36,025 nucleotides of DNA, taken from an uncultured Bacteroidales bacterium (GTDB lineage Bacteria; Bacteroidota; Bacteroidia; Bacteroidales; UBA932). The notes beneath the pieces were generated by a model. That model did no database searches. It had not been told where the DNA came from and was given only the letters and a program-made list of their open reading frames with translations. Numbering within the stretch: the first letter of the stretch is position 1; each line of letters starts with the position of its first letter. Position numbers and translations under genes: made by a program. Location: positions 1 to 36,025 of the forward strand of contig CAMNGM010000008.1 in assembly GCA_946538425.1 (NCBI GenBank), written 5' to 3'. Shown here in pieces: positions 7,644-16,029 of the stretch.

Positions 7644-8708
7644 TCAAAGGTTCAGATCCTCCATCAAACGACGGAAGGAACGGTCGAATGATTCGAAACA
7701 CAGGCTTTTCCGGAGGGTCGATCCGTCATGGGCGGGGAAAGTGGAAAAGACGGATCGCAGGGCAGCGGCCAGGGCGGAAGGGTCGGAAGGGGAAAAGACC
7801 CCGCCGTTGCTCCCTTCCTGAATGAGGACGTGGGAACCGGCCCTTTCCGACACGACGGCGGGGCAGCCTGCCATAAGCGCCTCCCCCACGACGGCACCGT
7901 AGGCTTCCTGTATGCTGGGAAGGACCAATACGTCCGCCGCCTGGTAGCAGGCCAGCACGTCCAGTCCATACCGTGCGCCGACGAAATGGAAACCCTCGGC
8001 ATCCCGCTGCCATTCCTGCGCCATGGGCCCAGTCCCGACGACAGCCAGGCAGGCTTCCTGCCGCAGCGTTGCGCAGGCCTGCAGCAGGACCGGGAGATTC
8101 TTTTCCGGCACCAAGCGTCCCACGAACAGGATGAGCCGTTTCCCTTCCGCCCCCACCTCCTGGCGGAAGCGGAGGGCGGCGGGGATGGTTCCTTTCAAAC
8201 GCGCCCGGTACAAGGACTCGTCAGGAAGGAGCGGCATCAACCGTCCTTTCCCGAATCGGGACTGATACCAGGCCACCGCTTCCGGAGTAGTCAGAATCAG
8301 GTCGTCCAGAAGACGGGGAACCCACCGCCGGGCCAGCCTGTGAATCCGAGAGAAATCGTTCCCGGCAATCATATCCACGTTGTCGTCGCAGATGGAAACG
8401 AGTCGGAAACCGAACTTTCTGCGCAACAGGAGCAGTTGCAGGGTGATCAGGGAGAATTCCTGGATAAAGACGACCGAGGGTCTCAGGCGCGAAAGCAGGT
8501 CCTGCAAACCTGCCGCATAGGTCTTCCCCAAGACCTTCTTGACCGGAAGCCTGTGATTCTCGAAAGTATACGCACCCAGAAAGGGCTCCACGTCCTTCGG
8601 GACGTCGGCCCCATAATAGTGATAAATGGCAAAGCCATAGTCCCGGGACAACCTTTCGCACAGGTCCAGGCGATAGGTGGCCAGGTATGTGGAGATGTAC
8701 AGGTTCAT
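7644..8708 (-). CDS. Glycosyltransferase, GT4-like (GT-B fold)
   Basis: The ORF track extends this frame to 9179, but the protein-like sequence begins at ATG 8708 (MNLYISTYLATYRLDLCERL). That start overlaps the preceding acyltransferase gene's stop by 4 bp and leaves 354 residues. The C-terminal donor domain shows RLILFVGRLVPEKNLPVLLQA, VVGTGPMAQEW and the signature VLPSIQEAYGAVVGEALMAGCPAVVSE. These match family 4 glycosyltransferases (PF00534). It should add one residue of the repeat unit at the cytoplasmic face. Specificity is unknown. Confidence 0.87.
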   Translation of the reverse strand: MNLYISTYLATYRLDLCERLSRDYGFAIYHYYGADVPKDVEPFLGAYTFENHRLPVKKVLGKTYAAGLQDLLSRLRPSVVFIQEFSLITLQLLLLRRKFGFRLVSICDDNVDMIAGNDFSRIHRLARRWVPRLLDDLILTTPEAVAWYQSRFGKGRLMPLLPDESLYRARLKGTIPAALRFRQEVGAEGKRLILFVGRLVPEKNLPVLLQACATLRQEACLAVVGTGPMAQEWQRDAEGFHFVGARYGLDVLACYQAADVLVLPSIQEAYGAVVGEALMAGCPAVVSERAGSHVLIQEGSNGGVFSPSDPSALAAALRSVFSTFPAHDGSTLRKSLCFESFDRSFRRLMEDLNL

Positions 8709-9262
8709 TCCGACAAGAACGCCAGGTGCTTCTGTTTGTCTGCCTCGTCCGGGAAACGGTCCCGGATCTTCGCAGCCGGATTGCCGCCCCAGATTTCGCA
8801 GGCGGGGACATCTTTCGTGACCACGGAGCCGGCGGCGACGATGGCTCCCTGTCCGATTTTCACGCCGGAAAGGAGGACGGAACCCGCCCCGATCCAGACA
8901 TCGTCCTCCACCTCGATGGGCGCATGATCGCCCCGAGTCCCCTTCCAGATGGTCTGGCCGGGGACATCGAAGGTGTGATCCCGCCGACCGACGAAGCGGA
9001 CTCCCCCGCCGACGAGGATGTTGTTCCCGAAATGGACATGGGTGGCCACGTCGGTCCCGATGCCGAACTGGACGTTGTGCCCGATGGTCACGTCCATGTT
9101 CTTCGCAAAGGTCACCTGCGGCATAACGCGGACAAAGCCCCGGTATCGGACCCAGGGAAACCGGACGTGGAACTTCCACCAGGTACGGACCTGATTCAGG
9201 CGATACCGCAGCGCAAAGGCCGCCCGGCCTTCCCCATTCTTCAAATTGGCATAGTCAATCAT
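8705..9262 (-). CDS. Hexapeptide-repeat (left-handed beta-helix) acyltransferase
   Basis: The 185-residue protein contains repeated hexapeptides of the [LIV]GxxxX type: MDVTIGHNVQFGIGTDV, NNILVGGGVRF, VEDDVWIGAGSVLLSGVKIGQGAIVAAGSVVTKDV, ending in IWGGNPAAKI. This is the layout of CatB/maltose-acetyltransferase-like O-acetyltransferases, which use acetyl-CoA in the cytosol. It lies between two glycosyltransferase genes with 4-bp overlaps on both sides. It most likely acetylates a sugar of the repeat unit before export, in contrast to the membrane acyltransferase at 1496-2587. The insert RRDHTFDVPGQ holds the usual catalytic-type His. Confidence 0.88.
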   Translation of the reverse strand: MIDYANLKNGEGRAAFALRYRLNQVRTWWKFHVRFPWVRYRGFVRVMPQVTFAKNMDVTIGHNVQFGIGTDVATHVHFGNNILVGGGVRFVGRRDHTFDVPGQTIWKGTRGDHAPIEVEDDVWIGAGSVLLSGVKIGQGAIVAAGSVVTKDVPACEIWGGNPAAKIRDRFPDEADKQKHLAFLSE

Positions 9263-10386
9263 AACGATCCAAGCAGTTCCAGGATGTGTGCACGCCCGGA
9301 TTCAAAAGAGTACGAGGCATAGGTTGCATCGGCGATCTCCGTCCGGGATGCCGAGCAATGCATCGCGTCCCGAAGCGCTTTTTTAAAGCCCGCACGATCC
9401 TCATAGACAAACACATAGCGCCCAACAAAGGGTTCGTATCCCCGTGCTGCGGACACGTGGCAGACCGCCGGGATCCCGACTTTCAGCCCGTCCAGCAAGC
9501 GCAGCTTGATGCCAGACCCCAGGTTGATGGGACACAGGTAACAGGAGGCCGGCAGAAGGATTTCCCGCATGGACACAGGTGAAGGGACCACCCGGACTCC
9601 ACGGCTCTCGAAACCCTCGACAAAGGCCTTGGATGGCTCGCGGCCGGCGACAGTCAGCGACATGCCGGGAACGGCTTCCTGCAGGATGTCCAGATAGCCG
9701 TCGGCCCATTCCTCGAGGGACTTCCAGGTCTGGACGGAAGACAGGTTTCCGGTAATGACGAAATGGAGCGGTTCTGTCGGCCGAAGCGCCCCCTCCGGTG
9801 TCAGACGGTCATCCTCATCCAGGAAGAAAGCGCCGCCCACCTCCATCCGGGAGGTATGCGCCGGGTCGTAATAGTTGTACAGTTGTTCCAAATCGGACTC
9901 GGTGAGTGTCAGGCCCAGGTCCGATTTCAAGACGGACTCCCTTTCGGCCTTTTCCACCCATCCCAGCGTGAAACGGCGGAAATAGCGGATGTTGTCCGAG
10001 GCATATTCCAACTGGAAGTTGTGGTGGATGGTGATCACCTTGCAGCCGTAGCGGTGCGCCACGTCGACCTGTCCGTACGAGCAGGGGCTTCCGTTGAACA
10101 CGACGAGGTCATACCCGCCCGAAGCCAGTTCGCGTTCCACGCCGAAATCGTGGGGGCTGCCCGTCCGGAGGAGCCGGAGGAATTTCCGAAGCCATCCCCC
10201 GTCGGTCCGGATGGGGAGAAGACGGATGCGGGGGGACAGTTTCACCACGGGACGCCCGGGGTGTTCGGGGAAGATCATCGCCATTTCATCGGCGATGTCG
10301 GCAAACATATTGGCATAGGCCCGCGAGGCGTATACCCCGCCGGAATCCTCGTCCAGATACGTATGATTCACCATCAAAACCTTCAT
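9259..10386 (-). CDS. Glycosyltransferase, GT4-like
   Basis: A 375-residue GT-B type transferase. The N-terminus MKVLMVNHTYLDEDSGGVYASRAY is a family-4 type opening with a Gly-Gly loop. The middle reads VITIHHNFQLEY, and the C-terminal part includes FVITGNLSS and ASCYLCPINLGSGIKLRLLDGLKVGIPAVCH, which resembles the donor-binding region of enzymes that keep only part of the E-x7-E motif. It is the first gene after the internal promoter at 10404-10434, and its stop overlaps the acyltransferase start by 4 bp. Donor and acceptor are unknown. Confidence 0.82.
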   Translation of the reverse strand: MKVLMVNHTYLDEDSGGVYASRAYANMFADIADEMAMIFPEHPGRPVVKLSPRIRLLPIRTDGGWLRKFLRLLRTGSPHDFGVERELASGGYDLVVFNGSPCSYGQVDVAHRYGCKVITIHHNFQLEYASDNIRYFRRFTLGWVEKAERESVLKSDLGLTLTESDLEQLYNYYDPAHTSRMEVGGAFFLDEDDRLTPEGALRPTEPLHFVITGNLSSVQTWKSLEEWADGYLDILQEAVPGMSLTVAGREPSKAFVEGFESRGVRVVPSPVSMREILLPASCYLCPINLGSGIKLRLLDGLKVGIPAVCHVSAARGYEPFVGRYVFVYEDRAGFKKALRDAMHCSASRTEIADATYASYSFESGRAHILELLGSL

Positions 10387-10403
10387 CGGTCAATCCCCCT
10401 GGG

Positions 10404-10434
10404 CAAATATAGACAATTAAAACCTGAACGCAAA
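10404..10434 (-). promoter_or_regulatory. Internal consensus Bacteroidota promoter in the glycosyltransferase operon
   Basis: On the minus strand TTTG (10434-10431), a 19-bp spacer and TATATTTG (10411-10404) form a full TTTG-N19-TAnnTTTG promoter. The box ends 17 nt before the ATG at 10386. It lies in the only sizeable gap (56 bp) among the tightly overlapping glycosyltransferase genes, so the distal genes can be expressed independently of the wza promoter. Confidence 0.82.
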
Positions 10435-10442
10435 GCCCCTCA

Positions 10443-11531
10443 TCAACCTTCGAGGATATGCAGCAGCCGATCCTCGAAACAGGCCTTCCGGAAGCATTCT
10501 TCGTATCTTTCCCGTCCGGCCTCTCCCATTCTCCTCCGGAGAGGCGCGTCGGTCAGGAGTTTTTCCAGGCAACGGGTCAGGTCCACCACGTCGCCTTTGC
10601 GGGACAGAAGCCCCGTCGTACCGTTCATGACTTCGTCCGGAATGCCGCCTTCCTCGCTGGCCACGACCGGAAGGCCGGCTGACATCGCTTCCAGGATCAC
10701 CAGCGGGAAACAGTCTTCCCGGGTAGGATGGACGAAAATGTCCGCCAGCCGGTAAGCCTCTTTCTTGTCATCCCCGTACAAAGGACCGGAGAAACTGACC
10801 TTCCCCTCCAGGCCGCGTTCCTTGACCATCGTTTCCAGCGACTCCGCAGGGAAACCGGGTGAAATGGACCCGGCGAAGCAGCAGTGGAATGCCACGCCAC
10901 GGTCGGCCAACAGCCGGCAGGCATCCAGGAGGTCGCCGGCTCCCTTGTCGCCGATCACGTTGGACAGGAACAGGAGCGTGGGTTCCGCCGAATCGGTCCG
11001 GACCGGGACGGTCTCCAGGACGGGATCGATGCCGTTGGGGCACAGGCGGACATCGACGCGGTCCACAAAGCGCGCGATGTCGGGATACAGCTTCCATGAC
11101 AGCAGGATGACCTTTGTTCCCTGGAAGAAAGACCGTAACAAGCGGCTGTATCCGGGTCTCTCCGCCAAGGCGGCCACCCCCTTGTTGTGCAGATGCAGAA
11201 CCACCTTACAGCCCCTCCGTTTCAGGAAACGGACCACAAGCCGGTCTTTCAGGAAGCCGAGCGCCCGGAAGGAAGGCGTCACATACACGACATCCGGCCG
11301 GAAGCCGACCACCTCCCGGAAGACCTGCCCCAGCAAGCGGGCGACGACCGTGATCTTCTTGCACGAGAACCGGTTGATCTCGTCCATCGTGCGGGAAATG
11401 GAATAGTTGACAAACCGGCACTCGAACCGGTCGCGGAGCGCCACGCTGTCCCGGACGATGCCACCCACGACCGCGGCGCCGTGTACCGGCGGCGGCATAT
11501 GCATCAGGAACAGGATTCTCGGCTTGTCCAT
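10443..11531 (-). CDS. Glycosyltransferase family 4
   Basis: The ORF track starts at 11660. The credible start is ATG 11531 (MDKPRILFLMHMPPPVHGAAVVGG), one base after the stop of the upstream gene, giving 362 residues. The opening with PPPVHGAAVV is common in family 4 enzymes of polysaccharide loci. The donor domain shows TLLFLSNVIGDKGAGDLLDAC and the E-x7-E region HPTREDCFPLVILEAMSAGLPVVASEEGGIPDEV. It should act at the cytoplasmic face on the lipid-linked repeat unit. It ends the promoter-proximal block; a 56-bp gap with a new promoter follows. Confidence 0.9.
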   Translation of the reverse strand: MDKPRILFLMHMPPPVHGAAVVGGIVRDSVALRDRFECRFVNYSISRTMDEINRFSCKKITVVARLLGQVFREVVGFRPDVVYVTPSFRALGFLKDRLVVRFLKRRGCKVVLHLHNKGVAALAERPGYSRLLRSFFQGTKVILLSWKLYPDIARFVDRVDVRLCPNGIDPVLETVPVRTDSAEPTLLFLSNVIGDKGAGDLLDACRLLADRGVAFHCCFAGSISPGFPAESLETMVKERGLEGKVSFSGPLYGDDKKEAYRLADIFVHPTREDCFPLVILEAMSAGLPVVASEEGGIPDEVMNGTTGLLSRKGDVVDLTRCLEKLLTDAPLRRRMGEAGRERYEECFRKACFEDRLLHILEG

Positions 11532-11532
11532 A

Positions 11533-12417
11533 TCAGGCGAACAGGTTGCGCAGCCTGGTCCAGGCGCGGAGGGGAACGGAATGATAGCGAAGCGCCGACC
11601 GGCGGATGGCGGGGACGACCTCCGCCGCATCAGGATAGCGGAATGGGCCCGGACGGTCATTCAGGTCGAAGCGGAAGCGGTTGTAACGGAGGCAGTTCGT
11701 GCCGGCCCCGTCAAACTCCCCGGACGCATCGACCAGGCTCTTCACCGGGAACAGGGACAGTTTCCCCTGCAGGAACTGGGAGAAACAGAACCGAATGGCC
11801 CAGGAGGCATTCCTCCCCTCCAGCCAATCCCGGAGCAGGTCCGGGCAGTCCGATCCGCCCCAGGCGGCGAAAGCACGGCGGTATTTCTCCCAATCCGCGG
11901 GTGTGGGGTTCCAATCGACGGAATCCCAACGGTCTTTCCAAGTGGCCCAGCCCCAGGAGGAACTCCGGGGGCCGAAATATGCGTCGGAACCGTAGCCTTC
12001 CGGGATGCGGACCCGGTTGGTGTAGCCGCAGACGGAAAACACGCGTTTATCGTCCGCATACCGCTCCAAGCCGTCCAGAATGAATCGCAGGAAGCCCGGT
12101 TGCACCTTCAGGTCGTCCTCGATGACGATTACCGAAGGATGGGTTTCCAGAACGCGGGATATCCCCCGGATGACGGATGCGCCCAAACCCAGGTGACGAT
12201 CGGAGCGACAGACCTCCAGCGTCCGAAAAAACCCGCTGGCAGCAGCCGCACGGGCCGTTTCCTCCACCAGCGTATCCTCGGAGGCATCGGCCGGACCGTC
12301 CACGAAAACAGTCGCGTCCAACACATCCGCGCCGGCGCAGGCCGACAGCGACGCCAGGCACGCCTGCAGGGCCTTCGGACGCCGATAAGCGAAGATGGCG
12401 AGCGCGGGGGTATTCAT
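11533..12417 (-). CDS. GT2-like glycosyltransferase (GT-A fold)
   Basis: The ORF track starts at 12534, but ATG 12417 (MNTPALAIFAYRRPKALQACLASL) overlaps the preceding stop by 4 bp and gives 294 residues. The GT-A features are the FAYRRP opening, TVFVDGPAD and VIVIEDDLKVQPGFLRF, where EDD is the metal-binding acidic motif. SSSWGWATWKDRW is seen in a group of bacterial proteins often labelled HlpA-like or GT2-like. The closest known fold relatives are GT2 and GT13-type N-acetylglucosaminyltransferases. I take it as a repeat-unit glycosyltransferase; the exact family is less sure. Confidence 0.75.
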   Translation of the reverse strand: MNTPALAIFAYRRPKALQACLASLSACAGADVLDATVFVDGPADASEDTLVEETARAAAASGFFRTLEVCRSDRHLGLGASVIRGISRVLETHPSVIVIEDDLKVQPGFLRFILDGLERYADDKRVFSVCGYTNRVRIPEGYGSDAYFGPRSSSWGWATWKDRWDSVDWNPTPADWEKYRRAFAAWGGSDCPDLLRDWLEGRNASWAIRFCFSQFLQGKLSLFPVKSLVDASGEFDGAGTNCLRYNRFRFDLNDRPGPFRYPDAAEVVPAIRRSALRYHSVPLRAWTRLRNLFA

Positions 12418-13949
12418 CGGCCTGTCCATTGTTTCCAAAGTTCCAGGGCTTCTTCCCGGGTAGTGCCGTCGGGAAGGGTCAGGTTCTCTCCGATATAGCT
12501 GTCGGGGTCGTCCTTGCGGATGTAAAGGCGGCACCGGCCGTTCACGACATTGCCGGTCACGCGGTTGGCGACATTGGCCTTTTCCACCTTGCTGCCGCGC
12601 ATCCGCTGGACCTTGTGGCGCTTACGCAAGTCGATGCACATGGAAGGATGCACGTCCAGCACGAGATTGTCCTCGATCCGCACGCCCAGAACGCCGTCGT
12701 CGCCGAAGATACCCCGGTTACCGTGATGACCATGGATGTCGTGGATATAGTTGTGGCGGATGACCGAACCGGCATTCTGGGTCCAGATATAAATCGCCCC
12801 CGAATCGATCAGCATCCGCATCGGCTTGCGGCGGAACGCTTCCGTCATATAGATCTCATTGTCCTCCACCACCCCGGAGGCAACCGGGTCTTCCGTCTCC
12901 GTGAAATGGGTCCCGACCCCCACGGCCGAATACGCGAAATCCTCGAAAACGTTATCCTCGATCCGGTACTCGGGGCCTTTGCAAAGGACAACCGGCGCAT
13001 TGGTCAAGGCCAGCCCCATGTCCCGGAAAACATTTCGCTCCACCCGGACATCGGCCGACTCCGGATCAGCCGCCAGACCGCCCCGGTAGCAGCGGGCCAT
13101 TTCATTGTCCCGGAAACGGACATGGTCCGTCGCTTCGCATGCCACCACGGTGCTGCGGATCCCTTCGAACGAACAGCCGGAAACGACCGTGGAATCGGCC
13201 TGGAAATCACGGAACAGGAAGAGCGGCTCCCCGGCCCTGTTTCCCAGGAAACGGATTCCTTCGGTCCGGAAGGCGCCCAACCGGCAGCCATCGACCCGGC
13301 AGAAGGTGGACGCCAGGCTGCGGTGAGGCGTTTCCGCCGGCCGGTCCACGGGATGGTTGATCATCCGGTACCGGGGAAGGCAGCGGCCGAAACGGAGTTC
13401 CGTGTACCAGGCGGTCGGGTGCTCCCCCACCTTTTCCAGAAGGGCGATTCCCCCAGCTATTTTGACCACCTTGTACAAGGCTCCCTGGAACCATTGGGTC
13501 AGGACCATATACACATCGGCCGCCTCCTCCTCGGAGAGGTCGGGTTCCTGACAGAGGAGCCGGAAACGCCCCCGATGACGCAGCGCCGGGATGGGATAGA
13601 ACAGCGCCGAATGGACCGGGCCCATCCGGCTGACGTCAGTGTCCTTTTCCAGGTCCACCCAGCCGTCTCCGGGCGAAAAAGGAACGGCGGAGCCGCCATC
13701 CGCCGCCACCAGGCGGGTGTCGTTTCCGGACAGGACGACCTCCACCCCGGCGCAGGACAACCCGCTCAGATCCAGATGGTTGTCCTTGAAGAAGAAGGTT
13801 CCCGGTCCGAATTCCACCCGGACAGAAGCCGTTTCCGGAAGAAGATTCTCCAACTTCTCCGGAAAAGCGTCGAACTCGGCTTGGGTCCGCACCGGAATCA
13901 CTTCCGGAACGGCTACGGCAAGGCTGAGGAACAGGCTGACAAGCGTCAT
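12414..13949 (-). CDS. Secreted right-handed beta-helix protein 2
   Basis: The ORF track starts at 13976. ATG 13949 gives MTLVSLFLSLAVAVPEVIPV, a clean signal peptide, and an ATGA overlap with the wzy stop, so the product has 511 residues. The body is made of beta-helix coils: TFFFKDNHLDLSG, VVSGCSFEGIRSTVV, VRFRDNEMARCY, YRIEDNVFEDFAYSAVGVG, VIRHNYIHDIHGHHGNRGIFGDDG and VRIEDNLVLDV. The NYIHDI...GIFGDDG block is typical of pectate-lyase-like proteins. It is the second such exported protein in this locus and is placed directly after wzy. Possible roles are polymer trimming, modification or binding; none is proven by visible catalytic residues. Confidence 0.75.
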   Translation of the reverse strand: MTLVSLFLSLAVAVPEVIPVRTQAEFDAFPEKLENLLPETASVRVEFGPGTFFFKDNHLDLSGLSCAGVEVVLSGNDTRLVAADGGSAVPFSPGDGWVDLEKDTDVSRMGPVHSALFYPIPALRHRGRFRLLCQEPDLSEEEAADVYMVLTQWFQGALYKVVKIAGGIALLEKVGEHPTAWYTELRFGRCLPRYRMINHPVDRPAETPHRSLASTFCRVDGCRLGAFRTEGIRFLGNRAGEPLFLFRDFQADSTVVSGCSFEGIRSTVVACEATDHVRFRDNEMARCYRGGLAADPESADVRVERNVFRDMGLALTNAPVVLCKGPEYRIEDNVFEDFAYSAVGVGTHFTETEDPVASGVVEDNEIYMTEAFRRKPMRMLIDSGAIYIWTQNAGSVIRHNYIHDIHGHHGNRGIFGDDGVLGVRIEDNLVLDVHPSMCIDLRKRHKVQRMRGSKVEKANVANRVTGNVVNGRCRLYIRKDDPDSYIGENLTLPDGTTREEALELWKQWTGR

Positions 13950-15202
13950 CGTGAGATGGACCGGTAGTGGCCCCACTGGGCTTTTTTCTTGACGGGATCG
14001 AATGCATTGTCGTGCAGTTCGCCGATCCGGTCAGTATTGTACATATACTGGAAGAACGCCAGCAGCATCAGGGTCTCGGCCAGACCGAAGTAGGACAAGG
14101 TGGCCGCGCCCACGAGGATGTAGATCGCAATGGACTTGCTGATGAAGGATTTCTTCGCGGCCAAGCCTTTGATGCAGCACACGAGGATGGTGATCACGGG
14201 AATCAGTCCATACTGGTGCCACGTGCCGAACAGCCCCACGTCGGAATGGTAGATACCCTCCTGGGCCAGTCGCTGCATAACCGGATCGACCACCCCGGAG
14301 ATGAAGCCGTCTCCCAGGATGTAGCGGATGAAACCGTCGCGATGGGCGAACACGTAGTTCATCGACTTGATCCGGTTGTAGTCCGGATCGGACAGCTGGG
14401 AGATGGTCTCATTGTACAGCAAGCCCCATTGGCTGGCCGTCACGGCCACCATGAAAAGGGCCGCGGCGAAGATGACCGCCATCAGCATCAGTTTCCGGGC
14501 GCTCATCTTCATGTCCCAGATGGCGAACATCGAGATGACGACCGCCGCCAGGAGGGCAGTCCGGTTCTGGACCAGGAAGATGATGCCGAACAGGAAGAAG
14601 AACCAGAGCAGGTTCTTCCTGCCGAACTTGTGCATCAGCCGGTCCAGCGACATAATCAGTCCCAGGACCACATAGCGGAATCCCTGGACCGTGAGGACGT
14701 AATCACTTCCCTCGTTATTGATGAAAAAGGACTGCTCCGGGACCGGGATCAAGTTGGTGTTGACAAAGGATACCACAAGCACCACGCCCAGATAGATGAC
14801 GGAAAATGCGTACAACGCGCTGCGGATCTCCCGTTCCGTGGGCCGGATGGCGATGAATACAGGGAACGCGCAGAAAAAGAGCATGTGGCGGTTCGCCAGG
14901 CAGGACCGCAAGAATCCCTGCCCATAATAGATCTGCGCCGGGATGAACGACAGGATGATGCCGATCATGAACCACCAGAAAGGATTCATCCAGGAAATGT
15001 ACTCCCGGATATGTTTCCGCCGGTAGAACGTGAAGAGGATGAACAGCGTGATCAGGAAGAAGGTGTAACCGCCGTCCGGCCCGAGGATGCGCGTGATCGG
15101 CCGGAGTTCGAAGAAATTGGTCGAAAGGATCATCAGCACGCACAGCCAGACATCGATCAGCCGCCGTTTCTTTTTGACTACGCCCCAGTTGTACTTGCTC
15201 AT
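13946..15202 (-). CDS. wzy: Wzy-type O-antigen polymerase
   Basis: A 418-residue integral membrane protein with about ten to twelve hydrophobic segments, e.g. GYTFFLITLFILFTFY, WWFMIGIILSFIPAQIYY and LLWFFFLFGIIFLVQNRTALLAAVVISMFAI. The QNRTALLAAVV segment resembles the Arg-containing loop of the O-antigen ligase/polymerase superfamily. A large periplasmic loop rich in charged residues (about 280-340) includes HSDVGLFGTWHQYG, also typical. It is next to the flippase and a GT2 in a Wzx/Wzy-type locus, which supports polymerase over ligase. Both flanking junctions overlap by 4 bp. Sequence similarity within the family is always low, so the assignment rests on topology and context. Confidence 0.78.
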   Translation of the reverse strand: MSKYNWGVVKKKRRLIDVWLCVLMILSTNFFELRPITRILGPDGGYTFFLITLFILFTFYRRKHIREYISWMNPFWWFMIGIILSFIPAQIYYGQGFLRSCLANRHMLFFCAFPVFIAIRPTEREIRSALYAFSVIYLGVVLVVSFVNTNLIPVPEQSFFINNEGSDYVLTVQGFRYVVLGLIMSLDRLMHKFGRKNLLWFFFLFGIIFLVQNRTALLAAVVISMFAIWDMKMSARKLMLMAVIFAAALFMVAVTASQWGLLYNETISQLSDPDYNRIKSMNYVFAHRDGFIRYILGDGFISGVVDPVMQRLAQEGIYHSDVGLFGTWHQYGLIPVITILVCCIKGLAAKKSFISKSIAIYILVGAATLSYFGLAETLMLLAFFQYMYNTDRIGELHDNAFDPVKKKAQWGHYRSISR

Positions 15203-16029
15203 CGGACGGTCTGGATCAAACGGTACAACATGCTGACGAGAGAAATCTCCCAGGCGGGATACTTCCTGTAGCAGCGGTAATAATAAGCCATGCTCCGGAA
15301 CTGCATCCGGTCCATTTCCTTCCTCTTGTACGAGGAGCCGATGACGGCGCCGTGTTCATGGATGATGGTGACAGACGGACAGAACCAGCAACGCTTTCCG
15401 ATGGCGGACAGCCGCTCGCTGAGGATGGGTTCCTCCGCATACAGGAACGTGTTCTCATCGAAGCAGCCCGCCTCGAAAAACGCATCGGCCCGGACCATGA
15501 GGAAAGAGCCCATCAGCTTGTAATGATACCCCTCGGAAGCCTTTTCGGAATAATCCAGCCGGAACTTCTCCACCTTCCGTTCCAGGGAGAGGAAAGGGGT
15601 GAGAAGATACATCCACACATAGCGGTTCCACAGCCCCTGATAGGGCTCGGGACTCTGCCGACGGCCGTCCTTGCCCACGATGCAAGGGCCGATGGCTCCG
15701 ACATCGTCATGGCGGAAAAGCTCTTTGTAAAGCGTGTCGACGACATCGTCGGAGTGGAAACGCAGATCGTTGTTGCTGAACAGGATGGCATCCGGGTCAA
15801 CGTGCTCCCGAAGCCAACGGGCGCCCAGGTTGCATCCGGCGGCATACCCCTTGTTCTCGGCACGGAGGACAGTCGCGTCCGGAAGCCGTTCCTTCAGGTT
15901 GGAGTCTTGGCTGCCGCCATTGTCCACGACGACCAGGCGATACGGTATCCGGATCCGGGAGAGTTCCTCCCGGACAAAAGCGACCGTCCGGTCATCGGAA
16001 CGGAAACTGACGATGACAATTCCTAACAT
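15199..16029 (-). CDS. Glycosyltransferase family 2 (rhamnosyltransferase-like)
   Basis: The ORF track runs to 16311, but ATG 16029 (MLGIVIVSFRSDDRTVAF) is the natural family 2 start, overlaps the wzx stop by 7 bp, and leaves 276 residues. GT-A motifs are VVVDNGGSQDSN, AENKGYAAGCNLGARW, ILFSNNDLRF (the acidic metal site), LMGSFLMVRADAF, FLYAEEPILSERL and CWFCPSVTIIHEHG. The N-K-G-Y-x-x-G and SNND pattern is common among rhamnosyl- and related transferases, and dTDP-rhamnose genes are in this operon, but the donor remains inferred. Confidence 0.88.
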   Translation of the reverse strand: MLGIVIVSFRSDDRTVAFVREELSRIRIPYRLVVVDNGGSQDSNLKERLPDATVLRAENKGYAAGCNLGARWLREHVDPDAILFSNNDLRFHSDDVVDTLYKELFRHDDVGAIGPCIVGKDGRRQSPEPYQGLWNRYVWMYLLTPFLSLERKVEKFRLDYSEKASEGYHYKLMGSFLMVRADAFFEAGCFDENTFLYAEEPILSERLSAIGKRCWFCPSVTIIHEHGAVIGSSYKRKEMDRMQFRSMAYYYRCYRKYPAWEISLVSMLYRLIQTVR

